From Pseudonocardia alni (GTDB lineage: Bacteria; Actinomycetota; Actinomycetes; Mycobacteriales; Pseudonocardiaceae), in assembly GCF_002813375.1 (NCBI RefSeq), contig NZ_PHUJ01000003.1, positions 372,001 through 436,000 on the forward strand: 64,000 nucleotides of DNA, given 5' to 3'. Below the pieces are notes generated by a model. That model was not told the origin of the DNA, did no database searches, and was given only the letters and a program-made list of their open reading frames with translations. The stretch's first letter is position 1. Every line of letters starts with the position of its first letter. Shown here one piece after another: positions 8,414 through 18,574 of the stretch. The translations under genes were made by a program, and so were the position numbers.

Positions 8414-9483
8414 CCGACCCCGATCCCTACGCCGGGGTCGACGGGCATCTCGACGAGCGCGCCGTCGACGCCGGGGTCCAGCCGGGGGACACCGACGTCG
8501 AGGCGTCGCTGCGACCGCGGTCGCTGGAGGAGTTCGTCGGGCAGCCACGGGTCCGCGAGCAGCTGCAGCTGGTGCTGGAGGGCGCGCGGCGCCGCGGCGA
8601 CCCGCCGGACCACATCCTGCTGTCCGGCCCGCCCGGCCTCGGCAAGACCAGCCTCGCCATGATCATCGCCCAGGAGATGGGCGCCGCGATCCGGCTGACG
8701 TCGGGCCCCGCGCTGGAGCGGGCGGGGGACCTCGCCGCGATGCTGTCCAACCTCGTGCCCGGCGACGTGCTGTTCATCGACGAGATCCACCGCACCGCCC
8801 GCCCCGCCGAGGAGATGCTCTATCTCGCCATGGAGGACTTCCGGGTCGACGTGGTGGTCGGCAAGGGCCCGGGTGCCACCTCGATCCCGCTCGACGTCGC
8901 ACCGTTCACCCTGGTCGGGGCCACGACGCGGGCCGGGGCGCTGACCGGTCCGCTGCGCGACCGGTTCGGGTTCACCGGGCAGATGGAGTTCTACGACGTC
9001 CCCGAGCTGGAGCGCGTGCTCCGCCGGGCCGCCGGGATCCTCGGCATCGACCTGCGCGCGGACGGCGCGGCCGAGATCGCCGGGCGCTGCCGCGGCACGC
9101 CGCGGGTGGCGAACCGGCTGCTGCGCCGGGTCCGCGACTACGCCGAGGTCCGCGCGGACGGCGTGGTCACCCGGGAGGTCGCCCGCGACGCGCTGGCCGT
9201 CTACGACGTCGACGAGCTCGGCCTCGACCGGCTCGACCGCGCCGTGCTCGGCGCGCTGGTCCGCTCCTTCCACGGCGGCCCGGTCGGCGTCTCGACCCTC
9301 GCCGTCGCCGTGGGGGAGGAGCCGGGGACCGTCGAGGAGGTCTGCGAGCCCTACCTGGTGCGGGCCGGGATGATCGCCCGCACCCCGCGCGGGCGGGTCG
9401 CGACCCCGCTGGCCTGGACCCACCTCGGGCTGACCCCGCCCGCGGACGCACCGGCCGGGCACCGGGTCGACCCGCTGTTCTGA
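8410..9483 (+). CDS. ruvB: Holliday junction ATP-dependent helicase RuvB
   Basis: 357 residues. Hexameric AAA+ motor that drives branch migration. The N-terminal part carries [12 protein letters not shown]; Walker A is [11 protein letters not shown], Walker B LFIDEIHR, sensor 1 VGATTRAG, and the arginine finger lies in [11 protein letters not shown]-terminal winged helix (about 275-357; [13 protein letters not shown]) binds DNA. The first 35 residues are an acidic extension of the kind seen in actinobacteria. GTG 8410 overlaps the ruvA stop by four bases. The region after the stop holds a perfect 13-bp inverted repeat that may end the transcript. Confidence 0.98.
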   Translation: MTDPDPYAGVDGHLDERAVDAGVQPGDTDVEASLRPRSLEEFVGQPRVREQLQLVLEGARRRGDPPDHILLSGPPGLGKTSLAMIIAQEMGAAIRLTSGPALERAGDLAAMLSNLVPGDVLFIDEIHRTARPAEEMLYLAMEDFRVDVVVGKGPGATSIPLDVAPFTLVGATTRAGALTGPLRDRFGFTGQMEFYDVPELERVLRRAAGILGIDLRADGAAEIAGRCRGTPRVANRLLRRVRDYAEVRADGVVTREVARDALAVYDVDELGLDRLDRAVLGALVRSFHGGPVGVSTLAVAVGEEPGTVEEVCEPYLVRAGMIARTPRGRVATPLAWTHLGLTPPADAPAGHRVDPLF

Positions 9484-9834
9484 CCCGGCGTGCCGTCGGG
9501 GCACCGGAGTGCGCGGGCCGTCACACATGGGAGGATCCGGACGGACCGAACGGATCGGGCACCGCCCGGCCGGGACCACGGGCACCCTGGTGTCCGCACA
9601 CCGCGCGGAGTCCTCCGGACACCGCGTGCCCGGCGGGCGTCCTGATGCGGGCGCCCCGGAACGATCCGGGCGTCCGGCTCGTTCCGGGGCGTGTCGGGCA
9701 GCCGGCGGGCCCGGGTGACGCCGTTCGGCCCGTCGCACTGCGACGAGCGGTCCGCCTCCGGGAGGGGGCCGGCCGTCGGTGTCGGTCCCGGCTGGCACAC
9801 TCACGATTACGAGACGAGACGGAGACCCCGCACG
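9484..9834 (+). other. 351-bp intergenic region ruvB-yajC
   Basis: No gene could be supported: the short open frames on both strands lack ribosome sites and recognisable sequence. The main structure is the inverted repeat at 9652-9691, listed separately. Presumably it contains the ruvAB terminator and the yajC-secDF promoter, though I cannot place a convincing -35/-10 pair. Confidence 0.5.
9652..9691. terminator. Perfect 13-bp inverted repeat, possible ruvAB terminator
   Basis: CGCCCCGGAACGA (9652-9664) pairs perfectly with TCGTTCCGGGGCG (9679-9691) across a 14-base loop. There is no U-tract. It lies about 170 bases after ruvB and 143 before yajC, so it could equally be a regulator site for the Sec genes. 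Confidence 0.4.
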
Positions 9835-10209
9835 ATGACTTCAATCCTCGCCCAGCAGGCCGGTGGCGGCTCGAGCATCTTCTCCCTGCTGCCGTTCCTC
9901 ATCATCCTGCTGCTGTTCGTGCCGTTGTTCCTGAACGGCCGCAAGCAGCGCAGGCAGATGGCGGAGACGCAGGCGATGCAGCAGGCGCTGGAGGACGGCG
10001 ACGTCGTCGTCACCACGTCCGGGCTGCGGGGCACCATCGTCGACGCCTCGTACGAGGACACGATCGACCTCGAGATCGCCGACGGCGTGGTCACCACCTG
10101 GCTGCGTGCGGCGATCCGGGAGAAGGTCGCGACCGACGAGGTGACGGAGGAGACCGTCGCCGAGCCGGCCGACAAGGACGCGTCGGAGAACAAGCCGACG
10201 ATCCACTGA
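9835..10209 (+). CDS. yajC: Preprotein translocase accessory subunit YajC
   Basis: 124 residues. Small single-span inner-membrane protein that associates with SecDF. The membrane helix is LLPFLIILLLFVPLFLNG (about 19-36), followed by the family motif RKQRRQMAETQAMQQALEDGDVV cut here to its start, then TSGLRGTIVDA. The C-terminal 25 residues are acidic. ATG 9835 opens directly before the membrane segment; an upstream in-frame start at 9691 would add a non-conserved arginine-rich stretch. It leads the conserved yajC-secD-secF-apt-rel series. Confidence 0.95.
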   Translation: MTSILAQQAGGGSSIFSLLPFLIILLLFVPLFLNGRKQRRQMAETQAMQQALEDGDVVVTTSGLRGTIVDASYEDTIDLEIADGVVTTWLRAAIREKVATDEVTEETVAEPADKDASENKPTIH

Positions 10210-10361
10210 GCACGTCGGGAACGGGCCGGGCGGCCCGTTCCGGCGGCCTCGGCGTCCGGACCGGGCCCGGCCGCGGCTCTGCCGCACCGGCCCGGTGGGA
10301 CGGCGACCGACCGTGAGGCCGGCCGCGGCCGCCGCACGAGTCGGATCAGGAGAACGATCAC

Positions 10362-12107
10362 GTGGCAACGTCGTCGGGGCAGCAGCACGTGCGCCCCTGG
10401 CGCTACCTGACGGCCTTCGCAGGCATCGTCGTGGTGCTGTACGCACTGGTGTTCCTCACCGGGGGCGGCAACCTCACGCCGAAGCTGGGCATCGACCTGC
10501 AGGGTGGCACCCGCGTCACGCTCACCGCCCGCACCACCGACGGGCAGCCACCGCCGCGTGACCAGCTGATCCAGGCGCAGGACATCATCGAGCAGCGCGT
10601 CAACGGGCTCGGTGTCAGCGGCGCCGAGGTCCAGCTGGACGGCAGCAACATCGTCATCACCGTCCCCGGCGACGCCGGCGAGCAGGCCCGCTCCCTGGGC
10701 CAGACCGCGCAGCTGCGCTTCCGCGAGGTGCTGCAGGGCCCCGTCCCCGCGAACCAGGCCGCCGGGCAACAGCCCGCGCCGGGCCAGGACGCGCAGTCCG
10801 GCCAGGCCCCCGCGAGCCAGGCCCCCGCGAGCCCCGCCCCGGCGCAGCCGCAGGGCATGGGCGAGCAGAGCCGTCCCGTCGCGCCGGTCGCGCAGGTCGC
10901 GCCGCTGCAGGACCCGCCGCCGACACCCGCGCCGTCCCCGACGCCGAGCCCGGGCGGGCTCGCGCCGGACGACCCGCGCGTCGCCGCCGAGGTCACGAAG
11001 CTCCGCGAGACCCGGCAGAGCACCGACCAGGCCACCCAGCTGCAGGCGCTGCTGTCGCTGAACTGCGGCGCACCGGACCCCCTGCAGGGCTACGACGACC
11101 CGACCCGGCCGCTGGTCGCCTGCAGCGAGGACGGGCAGAACAAGTACCTGCTCGGCCCGTCGTTCCTCGAGGGCACCGAGATCGCCTCCGCCCAGGCCCA
11201 GCAGAACCAGCAGGGCGTCGGCTGGGTGGTCGGGCTGACCTTCAAGCCGCAGGGCGCCGACACCTGGGGCCGGTACACGACCGAGAACGTCGGCAAGAAC
11301 GTCGCGTTCGTCCTCGACGGCGACGTCGTCTCGGCCCCGTCGATCAACCAGCCGATCTTCGGGCAGACCCAGATCTCGGGGCAGTTCAACCAGGACCGGG
11401 CCCAGCAGCTCGCCCAGGTGCTGCGCTACGGCTCGTTGCCGCTGTCGTTCGACTCCGGCAACGCCCAGACCGTCTCGGCCAGCCTCGGGCTGGCCTCGCT
11501 GGAGGCCGGGCTCATCGCCGGCGCCGTCGGCCTGGTGCTGGTGTTCGCCTACTGCCTGTTCTACTACCGTCTGCTCGGCATCCTGACGATCCTGTCGCTG
11601 GCCCTGTCCGGCCTGGTCGTCTACGCGGTGCTGATCCTGCTCGGGCGCTGGATCGGGTTCACCCTGGACCTGGCGGGCGTCGCCGGGTTCATCATCGCCA
11701 TCGGCATCACGGCCGACTCGTTCGTGATCTTCTTCGAACGGCTCAAGGACGAGATGCGCGAGGGCCGCACCTTCCGCTCGGCCGTCCCGCGGTCCTGGGA
11801 GCGGGCGCGGCGCACGATCCTCACCGCCGACGCGGTCAGCTTCCTCGCCGCCGCGGTGCTCTACATCCTGGCCGTCGGCGAGGTCCGCGGCTTCGCGTTC
11901 ACCCTGGGCATGTCCACGGTCCTCGACCTCGTCGTCGTGTTCCTCGTGACGTTCCCGCTGGTCGTGCTCATCTCCCGGTCGACGTCGCTGGGCAGACCCG
12001 GGCTGTCCGGGCTCGGCGCGGTCGACCGGATCGGGTCGCGGCACCGCCGTGCGAAGCCGGCCGTCGGCAGGCGCGCGGCCACCACCGGGAAGGGAGCGGG
12101 CGCATGA
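10362..12107 (+). CDS. secD: Protein translocase subunit SecD
   Basis: 581 residues. With SecF it uses the proton motive force to pull exported proteins from the SecYEG channel. TM1 lies near 13-33, followed by the signature LGIDLQGGTRVTL. The P1 periplasmic region includes LRFREVLQGP, and TM2-6 occupy about 365-560, with GFIIAIGITADSFVIFFERL. Between about residues 125 and 205 a long Gln/Ala/Pro-rich low-complexity insert interrupts the periplasmic head. GTG 10362 has AGGAG 8-12 bases upstream. Its last four bases overlap the secF start. Confidence 0.97.
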   Translation: MATSSGQQHVRPWRYLTAFAGIVVVLYALVFLTGGGNLTPKLGIDLQGGTRVTLTARTTDGQPPPRDQLIQAQDIIEQRVNGLGVSGAEVQLDGSNIVITVPGDAGEQARSLGQTAQLRFREVLQGPVPANQAAGQQPAPGQDAQSGQAPASQAPASPAPAQPQGMGEQSRPVAPVAQVAPLQDPPPTPAPSPTPSPGGLAPDDPRVAAEVTKLRETRQSTDQATQLQALLSLNCGAPDPLQGYDDPTRPLVACSEDGQNKYLLGPSFLEGTEIASAQAQQNQQGVGWVVGLTFKPQGADTWGRYTTENVGKNVAFVLDGDVVSAPSINQPIFGQTQISGQFNQDRAQQLAQVLRYGSLPLSFDSGNAQTVSASLGLASLEAGLIAGAVGLVLVFAYCLFYYRLLGILTILSLALSGLVVYAVLILLGRWIGFTLDLAGVAGFIIAIGITADSFVIFFERLKDEMREGRTFRSAVPRSWERARRTILTADAVSFLAAAVLYILAVGEVRGFAFTLGMSTVLDLVVVFLVTFPLVVLISRSTSLGRPGLSGLGAVDRIGSRHRRAKPAVGRRAATTGKGAGA

Positions 12108-13258
12108 CGAACCCCGAGTCGCTGTCGGGCTGGACCCGGCTCACCACCGGCACCGCGAACGTCGACATCATCGGCCGCCGCCGGACCTGGTACATCGGCT
12201 TCGGCGTGCTCATCGCCGTGTGCCTGCTCTCGCTGGTGTTCCGGGGCTTCAACCTCGGCATCGACTTCACCGGCGGCTCCCAGATCCAGCTGCCCGCCAC
12301 CGGGGCGAACGGCACGATCAGCACCCAGCAGGTCGACCGGGTCTACGAGGGCGTGATCGGCTTCGCGCCCGAGGTCACCCAGTCCGTCGGGTCCGGCGAC
12401 GCCGCGTCGATCGTGCTGCAGTCCGAGCCGCTGACCCCCGAGCAGCTCGTGCCGCTGCGCGAGGCGCTGTTCACCCAGCTGCAGCCGCTCGGCGCGGACG
12501 GCGCCCCCAGTGCCGCCTCGATCAGCGACTCGCAGGTCTCGGGCACCTGGGGCGGCGAGGTCACCACGCAGGCGCTGATCGCGCTGGCGGTGTTCATCGT
12601 CCTGGTCACGCTGTTCCTGGCGTTCTACTTCGAGCGGGCGATGGCCGCCGCGGCGCTGATCGCGCTCGTCAACGACATCGTCGTGACCGCCGGGGTGTAC
12701 TCGATCATCGGGCTGGAGGTCACCCCGGCCACCGTGATCGGCCTGCTCACCATCCTCGGGTTCTCGCTCTACGACACCGTCGTCGTGTTCGACAAGGTCC
12801 GGGAGAACTCCCGCGGGCTGCTGAAGCTGACCCGGCGCACCTACGCCGAGGCCGCGAACCTCGCGCTGAACCAGACGCTGATGCGGTCGATGAACACCTC
12901 GCTCATCGCGATCCTGCCGGTGCTCGGCCTGCTCGTGATCGGTGTCGGTCTGCTCGGTGTCGGCACCCTGGCCGACCTGGCACTGGTGCAGCTGGTCGGC
13001 ATGATCATCGGTGTCGTCTCGTCGCTGCTGCTGGCGACCCCGGTCCTGGTCGACATCAAGCTGCGCGACAAGCGGGTCCGCGACCAGGCCGCCCGGGTCG
13101 AGGCGCGTCGTGCCCGCGCGGCCGGCCGGGGCGGGACGGACTCGGACGCCGAGGACGATCCGGCCACCGATACCCTCGCCGCCGTGAGCTCCTCCGCACC
13201 CGCCGCCCCCCGTCCCGGCGCCCGCCCGACCGGCAAGACCGGACGGCGTCGCGGATGA
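12104..13258 (+). CDS. secF: Protein translocase subunit SecF
   Basis: 384 residues. Partner of SecD. TM1 sits at about 28-48, then FNLGIDFTGGSQIQL (family signature), a short periplasmic domain and five more membrane helices from about 150 to 315. These include the conserved GFSLYDTVVVFDKVRE and the NQTLMRSMNTSL segment. The C-terminal 60 residues are a charged cytoplasmic tail. ATG 12104 overlaps the secD stop (ATGA), and its own stop overlaps apt the same way, so the three are translationally coupled. Confidence 0.97.
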   Translation: MTNPESLSGWTRLTTGTANVDIIGRRRTWYIGFGVLIAVCLLSLVFRGFNLGIDFTGGSQIQLPATGANGTISTQQVDRVYEGVIGFAPEVTQSVGSGDAASIVLQSEPLTPEQLVPLREALFTQLQPLGADGAPSAASISDSQVSGTWGGEVTTQALIALAVFIVLVTLFLAFYFERAMAAAALIALVNDIVVTAGVYSIIGLEVTPATVIGLLTILGFSLYDTVVVFDKVRENSRGLLKLTRRTYAEAANLALNQTLMRSMNTSLIAILPVLGLLVIGVGLLGVGTLADLALVQLVGMIIGVVSSLLLATPVLVDIKLRDKRVRDQAARVEARRARAAGRGGTDSDAEDDPATDTLAAVSSSAPAAPRPGARPTGKTGRRRG

Positions 13259-13830
13259 GCGGGGCACAGGTCGACGGCATCCGGGTCGGGCCCGGAATCA
13301 CCGGGGACTCCGCGGACGACCTGCTCCGGGTCGCCGAGCTGGTCCGCTCGGTACCCGACTACCCGCAGCCCGGGGTGCTGTTCCGTGACATCACCCCGGT
13401 GCTGGCGCACGGGGAGTCCTTCGCGACCGTCACCACCGAGCTGGCCGCCAACGCGGGCGAGGCGGACCTGGTGATCGGGGTGGAGGCGCGCGGGTTCCTG
13501 CTCGGCGCCGCCGTCGCGCTCGTCGCCGGGGTCGGTACCGTGCCGGTCCGCAAGGCGGGCAAGCTGCCCGCGGTCGCCGCGTCGCGCAGCTACGACCTGG
13601 AGTACGGCAGCGCCACCCTGGAGCTGCCGGCCGGGGTCGTCGAGCCGGGTACGCGGGTCTACGTGGTCGACGACGTGCTCGCCACCGGCGGCACCGCCGC
13701 GGCCGCCTGCGCCCTGCTGGCCGACGCCGGAGCCGAGGTCGTCGGGTTCGGCACGCTGCTGGAGCTGGCCGCACTGGACGGCCGGGCGAAGCTGGGTGAC
13801 CTGCGGATCGACGCCCTGCTGAACGCCTGA
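13255..13830 (+). CDS. apt: Adenine phosphoribosyltransferase
   Basis: 191 residues. Converts adenine and PRPP to AMP (purine salvage). The PRPP loop is [17 protein letters not shown]; the conserved N-terminal part reads [18 protein letters not shown], and [16 protein letters not shown] is also typical. The ATG at 13255 gives an N-terminal extension of about 20 residues before the conserved core; it overlaps the secF stop (ATGA), which supports it. The secDF-apt-rel order is shared with mycobacteria. A separate -10 for rel (TATCCT, 13856-13861) lies just after the stop. Confidence 0.96.
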   Translation: MSGAQVDGIRVGPGITGDSADDLLRVAELVRSVPDYPQPGVLFRDITPVLAHGESFATVTTELAANAGEADLVIGVEARGFLLGAAVALVAGVGTVPVRKAGKLPAVAASRSYDLEYGSATLELPAGVVEPGTRVYVVDDVLATGGTAAAACALLADAGAEVVGFGTLLELAALDGRAKLGDLRIDALLNA

Positions 13831-13906
13831 CCACGACGGGCCCCGATTCGCGGACTATCCTCGGACCCAGGACCCTTCCCGCCACCGAGCACGAGCAGGA
13901 GGTGCG

Positions 13907-16237
13907 GTGACCGAGGTCGACCGGACCAGCGCCCATCCGGCCACGCGCCCGCTGACGCCCGACGACGAACCGCCGCGCCCGTCCGCGACCCGCCGGGTCC
14001 GTGCCCGCATCGCCCGGCGGATGACGCCGCAGCGCGTCGCCATCGTGACCCCGGTGCTGGAGCCGCTCGCCGCGGTCCACCGCTCGCTGCACCCCAAGGC
14101 CGACCTGGTGCTGCTCCAGCGCGCCTACGACGTCGCCGAGGACAAGCACGACGGGCAGACCCGCAAGTCCGGGGACCCCTACATCACCCACCCGCTCGCC
14201 GTCTCCACGATCCTGGCCGAGCTGGGCATGGACACCACGACGCTGGTCGCGGCCCTGCTGCACGACACCGTCGAGGACACCGACTACTCCCTGGAGCGGC
14301 TGCGCGCCGACTTCGGCGACGAGGTCGCGCACCTCGTCGACGGCGTCACCAAGCTCGACAAGGTCGAGTTCGGCACCGCCGCGGAGGCCGAGACGATCCG
14401 CAAGATGGTCGTCGCGATGGCCCGGGACCCGCGGGTGCTGGTCATCAAGCTGTCCGACCGGCTGCACAACATGCGCACGATGCGCTTCCTGCGCCCGGAG
14501 AAGCAGGTCAAGAAGGCCAACGAGACCCTCGAGGTGTTCGCCCCGCTCGCGCACCGCCTCGGCATGGCCACGGTGAAGCTGGAGCTGGAGGACCTGTCCT
14601 TCGCGATCCTGCAGCCCAAGAAGTACCAGGAGATCGTCCGGCTGGTCGCCGACCGTGCGCCGTCGCGCGACACCTACCTGCGCCAGGTCATCGACGAGGT
14701 GTCCGCGCAGCTGGACTCCGCGCGGATCCCGGCCAAGGTCGAGGGCCGACCGAAGCACTACTACTCGATCTACCGCAAGATGATCGTCAAGGGCCGCGAC
14801 TTCGACGACATCCACGACCTCGTCGGGGTCCGGGTGCTCGTCGACGAGGTGCGCGACTGCTACGCCGCGATCGGCATGGTGCACGCGCTGTGGCAGCCGA
14901 TGCCCGGCCGGTTCAAGGACTACATCGCCCAGCCCCGGTTCGGCGTCTACCAGTCGCTGCACACCACGGTGATCGGGCCGGACGGCAAGCCCCTCGAGGT
15001 GCAGATCCGCACCCACGCCATGCACCGCACCGCCGAGTACGGCATCGCCGCGCACTGGCGGTACAAGGAGGTCAAGGGCGGCGGCAACAAGGAGGTCGAG
15101 GTCGAGGAGATGGCGTGGATGCGCCAGCTGCTCGACTGGCAGCGGGAGGCCGCCGACCCCGGCGAGTTCCTCGACTCGCTGCGCTTCGACCTCGCCGCGC
15201 GGGAGATCTTCGTCTTCACCCCGAAGGGTGACGTCGTCACCCTGCCCACCGGCTCCACCCCGATCGACCTGGCGTACGCCGTGCACACCGAGGTCGGGCA
15301 CCGCTGCATCGGCTCCCGGGTCAACGGCAAGCTCGTCGCCCTGGAGCGGCAGCTGTCCTCCGGCGACGTCGTCGAGATCTTCACCTCGAAGGCCGAGGAC
15401 GCCGGGCCGTCGCGGGACTGGCTGCAGATCGCGAAGTCCCCGCGGGCCAAGGCCAAGATCAAGCAGTGGTTCGCCAAGGAGCGCCGCGAGGAGGCCGTCG
15501 AGGAGGGCAAGGAGGCGATCACCCGGGAGGCCCGCCGCACCGGGATGCCGCTGCAGCGGCTCATCTCCGGCGACGCGATGTCCGCGCTCGCCCGGGAGAT
15601 GCACTACTCCGACGTCTCCGCGCTCTACGCCGCCGTCGGCGAGCACCAGGCCAGCGCCCAGCACGTCGTGCAGCGCCTCGTCGCGTGGTTCGGCGGCGAG
15701 GAGGAGGCCGAGGAGGAGCTCGCCGAGCGGGCGACGCCGTCGACGGTCCGCCACCGGCGTCCGTCGGGCAACGCCGGCGTCGTCGTCAGCGGCGAGGACG
15801 GGCAGGCCCTCGGTGACCTGTACATCAAGCTCGCCCGCTGCTGCACCCCGGTGCCGGGCGACGAGATCCTCGGGTTCGTCACCCGCGGCGGCGGGATCAG
15901 CGTGCACCGCACCGACTGCACCAACGCCGGGGACCTCACCGCGCGCGAGGAGCGGCTGGTCGACGTGACCTGGTCGGTGTCGCCGGAGTCGGTCTTCCTG
16001 GTCGCCATCCAGGTCGAGGCGCTCGACCGGCACCGGCTGCTGTCCGACGTCACGAAGGTCCTGGCCGACGAGAAGGTCAACATCCTCTCGGCGACGACGA
16101 CCACCTCCCGCGACCGCGTCGCGATCTCCCGGTTCTCCTTCGAGATGGGCGACCCGAAGCACCTCGGGCACCTGCTCCAGGCGGTGCGCAACATCGAGGG
16201 CGTCTACGACGTCTACCGGGTCACCAGCGCGGCCTGA
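13907..16237 (+). CDS. rel: Bifunctional (p)ppGpp synthetase/hydrolase
   Basis: 776 residues, full length. Makes and degrades (p)ppGpp in response to uncharged tRNA. N-terminal HD hydrolase (about 60-210): [31 protein letters not shown], all present, so hydrolysis should be active. Synthetase (about 255-370): [16 protein letters not shown], the RFKD form of the substrate motif typical of bifunctional Rel, and LEVQIRT. TGS (about 420-480; [12 protein letters not shown]), a Cys-containing conserved region ([12 protein letters not shown]) and a C-terminal ACT domain follow. The GTG at 13907 has AGGAGGTG just upstream. It converges with the cyclophilin gene over a shared hairpin. Confidence 0.98.
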   Translation: MTEVDRTSAHPATRPLTPDDEPPRPSATRRVRARIARRMTPQRVAIVTPVLEPLAAVHRSLHPKADLVLLQRAYDVAEDKHDGQTRKSGDPYITHPLAVSTILAELGMDTTTLVAALLHDTVEDTDYSLERLRADFGDEVAHLVDGVTKLDKVEFGTAAEAETIRKMVVAMARDPRVLVIKLSDRLHNMRTMRFLRPEKQVKKANETLEVFAPLAHRLGMATVKLELEDLSFAILQPKKYQEIVRLVADRAPSRDTYLRQVIDEVSAQLDSARIPAKVEGRPKHYYSIYRKMIVKGRDFDDIHDLVGVRVLVDEVRDCYAAIGMVHALWQPMPGRFKDYIAQPRFGVYQSLHTTVIGPDGKPLEVQIRTHAMHRTAEYGIAAHWRYKEVKGGGNKEVEVEEMAWMRQLLDWQREAADPGEFLDSLRFDLAAREIFVFTPKGDVVTLPTGSTPIDLAYAVHTEVGHRCIGSRVNGKLVALERQLSSGDVVEIFTSKAEDAGPSRDWLQIAKSPRAKAKIKQWFAKERREEAVEEGKEAITREARRTGMPLQRLISGDAMSALAREMHYSDVSALYAAVGEHQASAQHVVQRLVAWFGGEEEAEEELAERATPSTVRHRRPSGNAGVVVSGEDGQALGDLYIKLARCCTPVPGDEILGFVTRGGGISVHRTDCTNAGDLTAREERLVDVTWSVSPESVFLVAIQVEALDRHRLLSDVTKVLADEKVNILSATTTTSRDRVAISRFSFEMGDPKHLGHLLQAVRNIEGVYDVYRVTSAA

Positions 16238-16270
16238 CCCCGGCCCGCCCCACCCGGGGGCGGACCGGGG
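16238..16270. terminator. Bidirectional hairpin between rel and the cyclophilin gene
   Basis: CCCCGG (16238-16243) pairs with CCGGGG (16265-16270) and, after one mismatch, CCGCCCC (16245-16251) with GGGGCGG (16257-16263) around a 5-base loop. It lies between two convergent stops and could serve both. Confidence 0.6.
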
Positions 16271-16276
16271 AGCCGG

Positions 16277-17128
16277 TCAGCCGAGTGCGGTGCGCTGGAT
16301 CTCGACCGGAATGCTCGGCGCGCCGTCACCGGAGCCGGCGGACTCGCCGCCCTTGGCGACCTTGTCCAGCGTCGCGAGGCCCTCGGAGCCGATGGAGCCG
16401 AACACGGTGTAGCTCGGCGGCAGCTGGGCGTCGCCGTAGATCATGAAGAACTGGCTGCCGTTGGTGTCCGGGCCGGCGTTGGCCATCGCGAGCAGCCCGC
16501 GGCCGTAGGTGAGACCGGGGAACACCTCGTCGGCGAACGAGTAGCCGGGGCCGCCGCGCCCGCTGCCGCTCGGGTCACCGCACTGGAGCACCTGCAGGCC
16601 GGGGCTGGTCGTCAGCCGGTGGCAGGAGGTCCCGTCGAAGTAGCCCTGCCGCGCCAGGCTCTCGAAGCTCGTGACCGTGCACGGCGCCAGGCCGCGGTCG
16701 AGCGTCAGGTCGATCGGGCCCGCGCTGGTCTGCAGATCCGCCGTGACCGTTCCCTGGGCCGGGGTGGAGCCGGCCGCCGGCGGGTTCACCGGCTTCGAGG
16801 CGGGCTCGGGGGACGTCGGGTAGGTGCAGTCCACCGACGCCGGCAGGGCCGTCGGGCGCGTGGGCAGCGGCACCGTCGGCCGACCGGCGGTGTCCGGGCC
16901 GTCCCCGGCGGGCGCCGGCGCCGCGGCGCTCTGCCCGGGATCGTCGGGACCGCCCCAGGCCGAGGTCAGCGCGTACACCCCGACCGCGGCCAGCACCACG
17001 ACCAGCACCGTCACGACGGCCGCGATCGTCGTGTTCCGCTTGCGCTGCTGCTGCCGCTGCGTCCGGTGGGCCTGCTGCGCCTCCAGCTTGCGCTTGGCCG
17101 CCTCCCGGCGCTGCTCGTTCGTCGCCAC
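16277..17128 (-). CDS. Membrane-anchored cyclophilin-type peptidyl-prolyl isomerase
   Basis: 283 residues. A basic Gln/Arg-rich N-terminus (about 1-33), one membrane helix (about 34-56), a Pro-rich extracytoplasmic linker (60-110), then a cyclophilin domain (about 125-283) with ATADL-like start, GYFDGTSCHRL, NAGPDTNGSQFF and YTVFGSI. It would catalyse prolyl isomerisation of exported proteins outside the membrane. Cys residues at CTYP, APCTV, SCHR and LQCGD may form disulfides. GTG at 17128 has GGGAG upstream. The equivalent position next to rel is held by ppiB (Rv2582) in M. tuberculosis. It is divergent from hisS. Confidence 0.92.
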   Translation of the reverse strand: MATNEQRREAAKRKLEAQQAHRTQRQQQRKRNTTIAAVVTVLVVVLAAVGVYALTSAWGGPDDPGQSAAAPAPAGDGPDTAGRPTVPLPTRPTALPASVDCTYPTSPEPASKPVNPPAAGSTPAQGTVTADLQTSAGPIDLTLDRGLAPCTVTSFESLARQGYFDGTSCHRLTTSPGLQVLQCGDPSGSGRGGPGYSFADEVFPGLTYGRGLLAMANAGPDTNGSQFFMIYGDAQLPPSYTVFGSIGSEGLATLDKVAKGGESAGSGDGAPSIPVEIQRTALG

Positions 17129-17215
17129 GTCCCGCCCAACTCCCTGACTTGATCACTCGTACGCGCGGTGAGGGTATCGGGGCGACCTGGGGAGAAAGCT
17201 GAGAGACACCGGTTC

Positions 17216-17221
17216 TAGGCT
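17216..17221 (+). promoter_or_regulatory. -10 box for hisS
   Basis: TAGGCT lies 44 bases before the hisS GTG. Transcription would start near 17228, leaving a leader of about 38 bases that includes GGAGAGGA as ribosome site. Confidence 0.4.
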
Positions 17222-17265
17222 GGGAGGACCCCCGACGTGATCCCCGGAGAGGACGTGCAGCAACC

Positions 17266-18567
17266 GTGACCGCCACCGAGCCGCAGGTGGGCCGGGCCCG
17301 CAGGCCCGAGCCGTTCGCCGCGCCGAAGGGCATCCCCGAGTACCTCCCGCCGTCCTCGGCCGGGTTCGTGCACGTGCGGGACACCCTCGCCGCCGCCGCC
17401 GAGCGCGCCGGGTACGGCCACATCGAGCTGCCCGTGTTCGAGGACACCGGCCTCTACGCCCGCGGGGTGGGGGAGTCCACCGACGTCGTCTCCAAGGAGA
17501 TGTACACCTTCGCCGACCGCGGCGACCGCTCGGTGACGCTGCGCCCCGAGGGCACCGCCGGTGTGGTCCGCTCGGTGATCGAGCACAACCTCGACAAGCA
17601 GGGCCTGCCGGTCAAGCTCCGCTACGCGGGCCCCTTCTTCCGCTACGAGCGGCCCCAGGCCGGGCGCTACCGGCAACTCCAGCAGGTCGGCGTCGAGGCG
17701 ATCGGGGTGGACGACGCAGGCCTGGACGCCGAGGTCATCGCGATCGCCGACGAGGGCTTCAAGGCCCTCGGCCTGACCGGCTACCGGCTGGAGATCACCT
17801 CGCTCGGCGACGCCGAGTGCCGGCCGGCCTACCGGGAGCGGCTGCAGGAGTTCCTGGCCGGGCTCGACCTCGACGAGGCGACCCGGGCCCGGGCGGAGAT
17901 CAACCCGCTGCGCGTGCTCGACGACAAGCGCCCCGAGGTCCGCGCCGCGATGGCCGACGCGCCGCTGCTGATGGACCACCTGTCCGACGCCGCCGCCGAC
18001 CACCACGCCCGGGTGCTCGCCCACCTCGACGACCTCGGCGTCGCCTACACACCGAACCCGCGCATGGTCCGCGGCCTGGACTACTACACCAAGACCACCT
18101 TCGAGTTCGTCCACGACGGCCTCGGCGCGCAGTCCGGCATCGGTGGTGGCGGCCGCTACGACGGCCTGATGGCGACCCTCGGCGGCCCCGAGCTGTCCGG
18201 CGTCGGGTTCGGCATCGGCGTCGACCGCACGCTGCTCGCCTGCCGCGCCGAAGGTGTGCAGCCCTGGTCGGACGCCCGCGTCGAGGTGTTCGGGGTGTCC
18301 CTCGGCGCCGCCGCGCAGCGCCGCCTGGTCGTGGTCGCCGCGCAGCTGCGGGCCCGGGGCCTGCGGGTCGACCTGGCCTACGGCGGCCGGGGGCTCAAGG
18401 GCGCGATGAAGTCCGCCGACCGGTCCGGCGCACGGTTCGCGCTGGTCCTGGGGGACCGGGACCTGGAGAACGGCACCGTCGGGCTCAAGGACCTCGTCTC
18501 GGGCGAGCAGCAGGACGTCCCGCTGGACGCGGTCACCGACGCCGTCGTGACCGCCCTGGCGGGCTGA
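17266..18567 (+). CDS. hisS: Histidyl-tRNA synthetase
   Basis: 433 residues, class II synthetase charging tRNA-His. Core motifs: [13 protein letters not shown], motif 2 [17 protein letters not shown], histidine-binding [28 protein letters not shown], and motif 3 [10 protein letters not shown]. The C-terminal anticodon-binding domain covers about 340-433. The N-terminus ([13 protein letters not shown]) begins about 15 residues after the GTG at 17266, which has GGAGAGGA upstream. The following methyltransferase begins only 7 bases after the stop and is probably co-transcribed. Confidence 0.98.
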   Translation: MTATEPQVGRARRPEPFAAPKGIPEYLPPSSAGFVHVRDTLAAAAERAGYGHIELPVFEDTGLYARGVGESTDVVSKEMYTFADRGDRSVTLRPEGTAGVVRSVIEHNLDKQGLPVKLRYAGPFFRYERPQAGRYRQLQQVGVEAIGVDDAGLDAEVIAIADEGFKALGLTGYRLEITSLGDAECRPAYRERLQEFLAGLDLDEATRARAEINPLRVLDDKRPEVRAAMADAPLLMDHLSDAAADHHARVLAHLDDLGVAYTPNPRMVRGLDYYTKTTFEFVHDGLGAQSGIGGGGRYDGLMATLGGPELSGVGFGIGVDRTLLACRAEGVQPWSDARVEVFGVSLGAAAQRRLVVVAAQLRARGLRVDLAYGGRGLKGAMKSADRSGARFALVLGDRDLENGTVGLKDLVSGEQQDVPLDAVTDAVVTALAG

Positions 18568-18574
18568 GGCCGCG

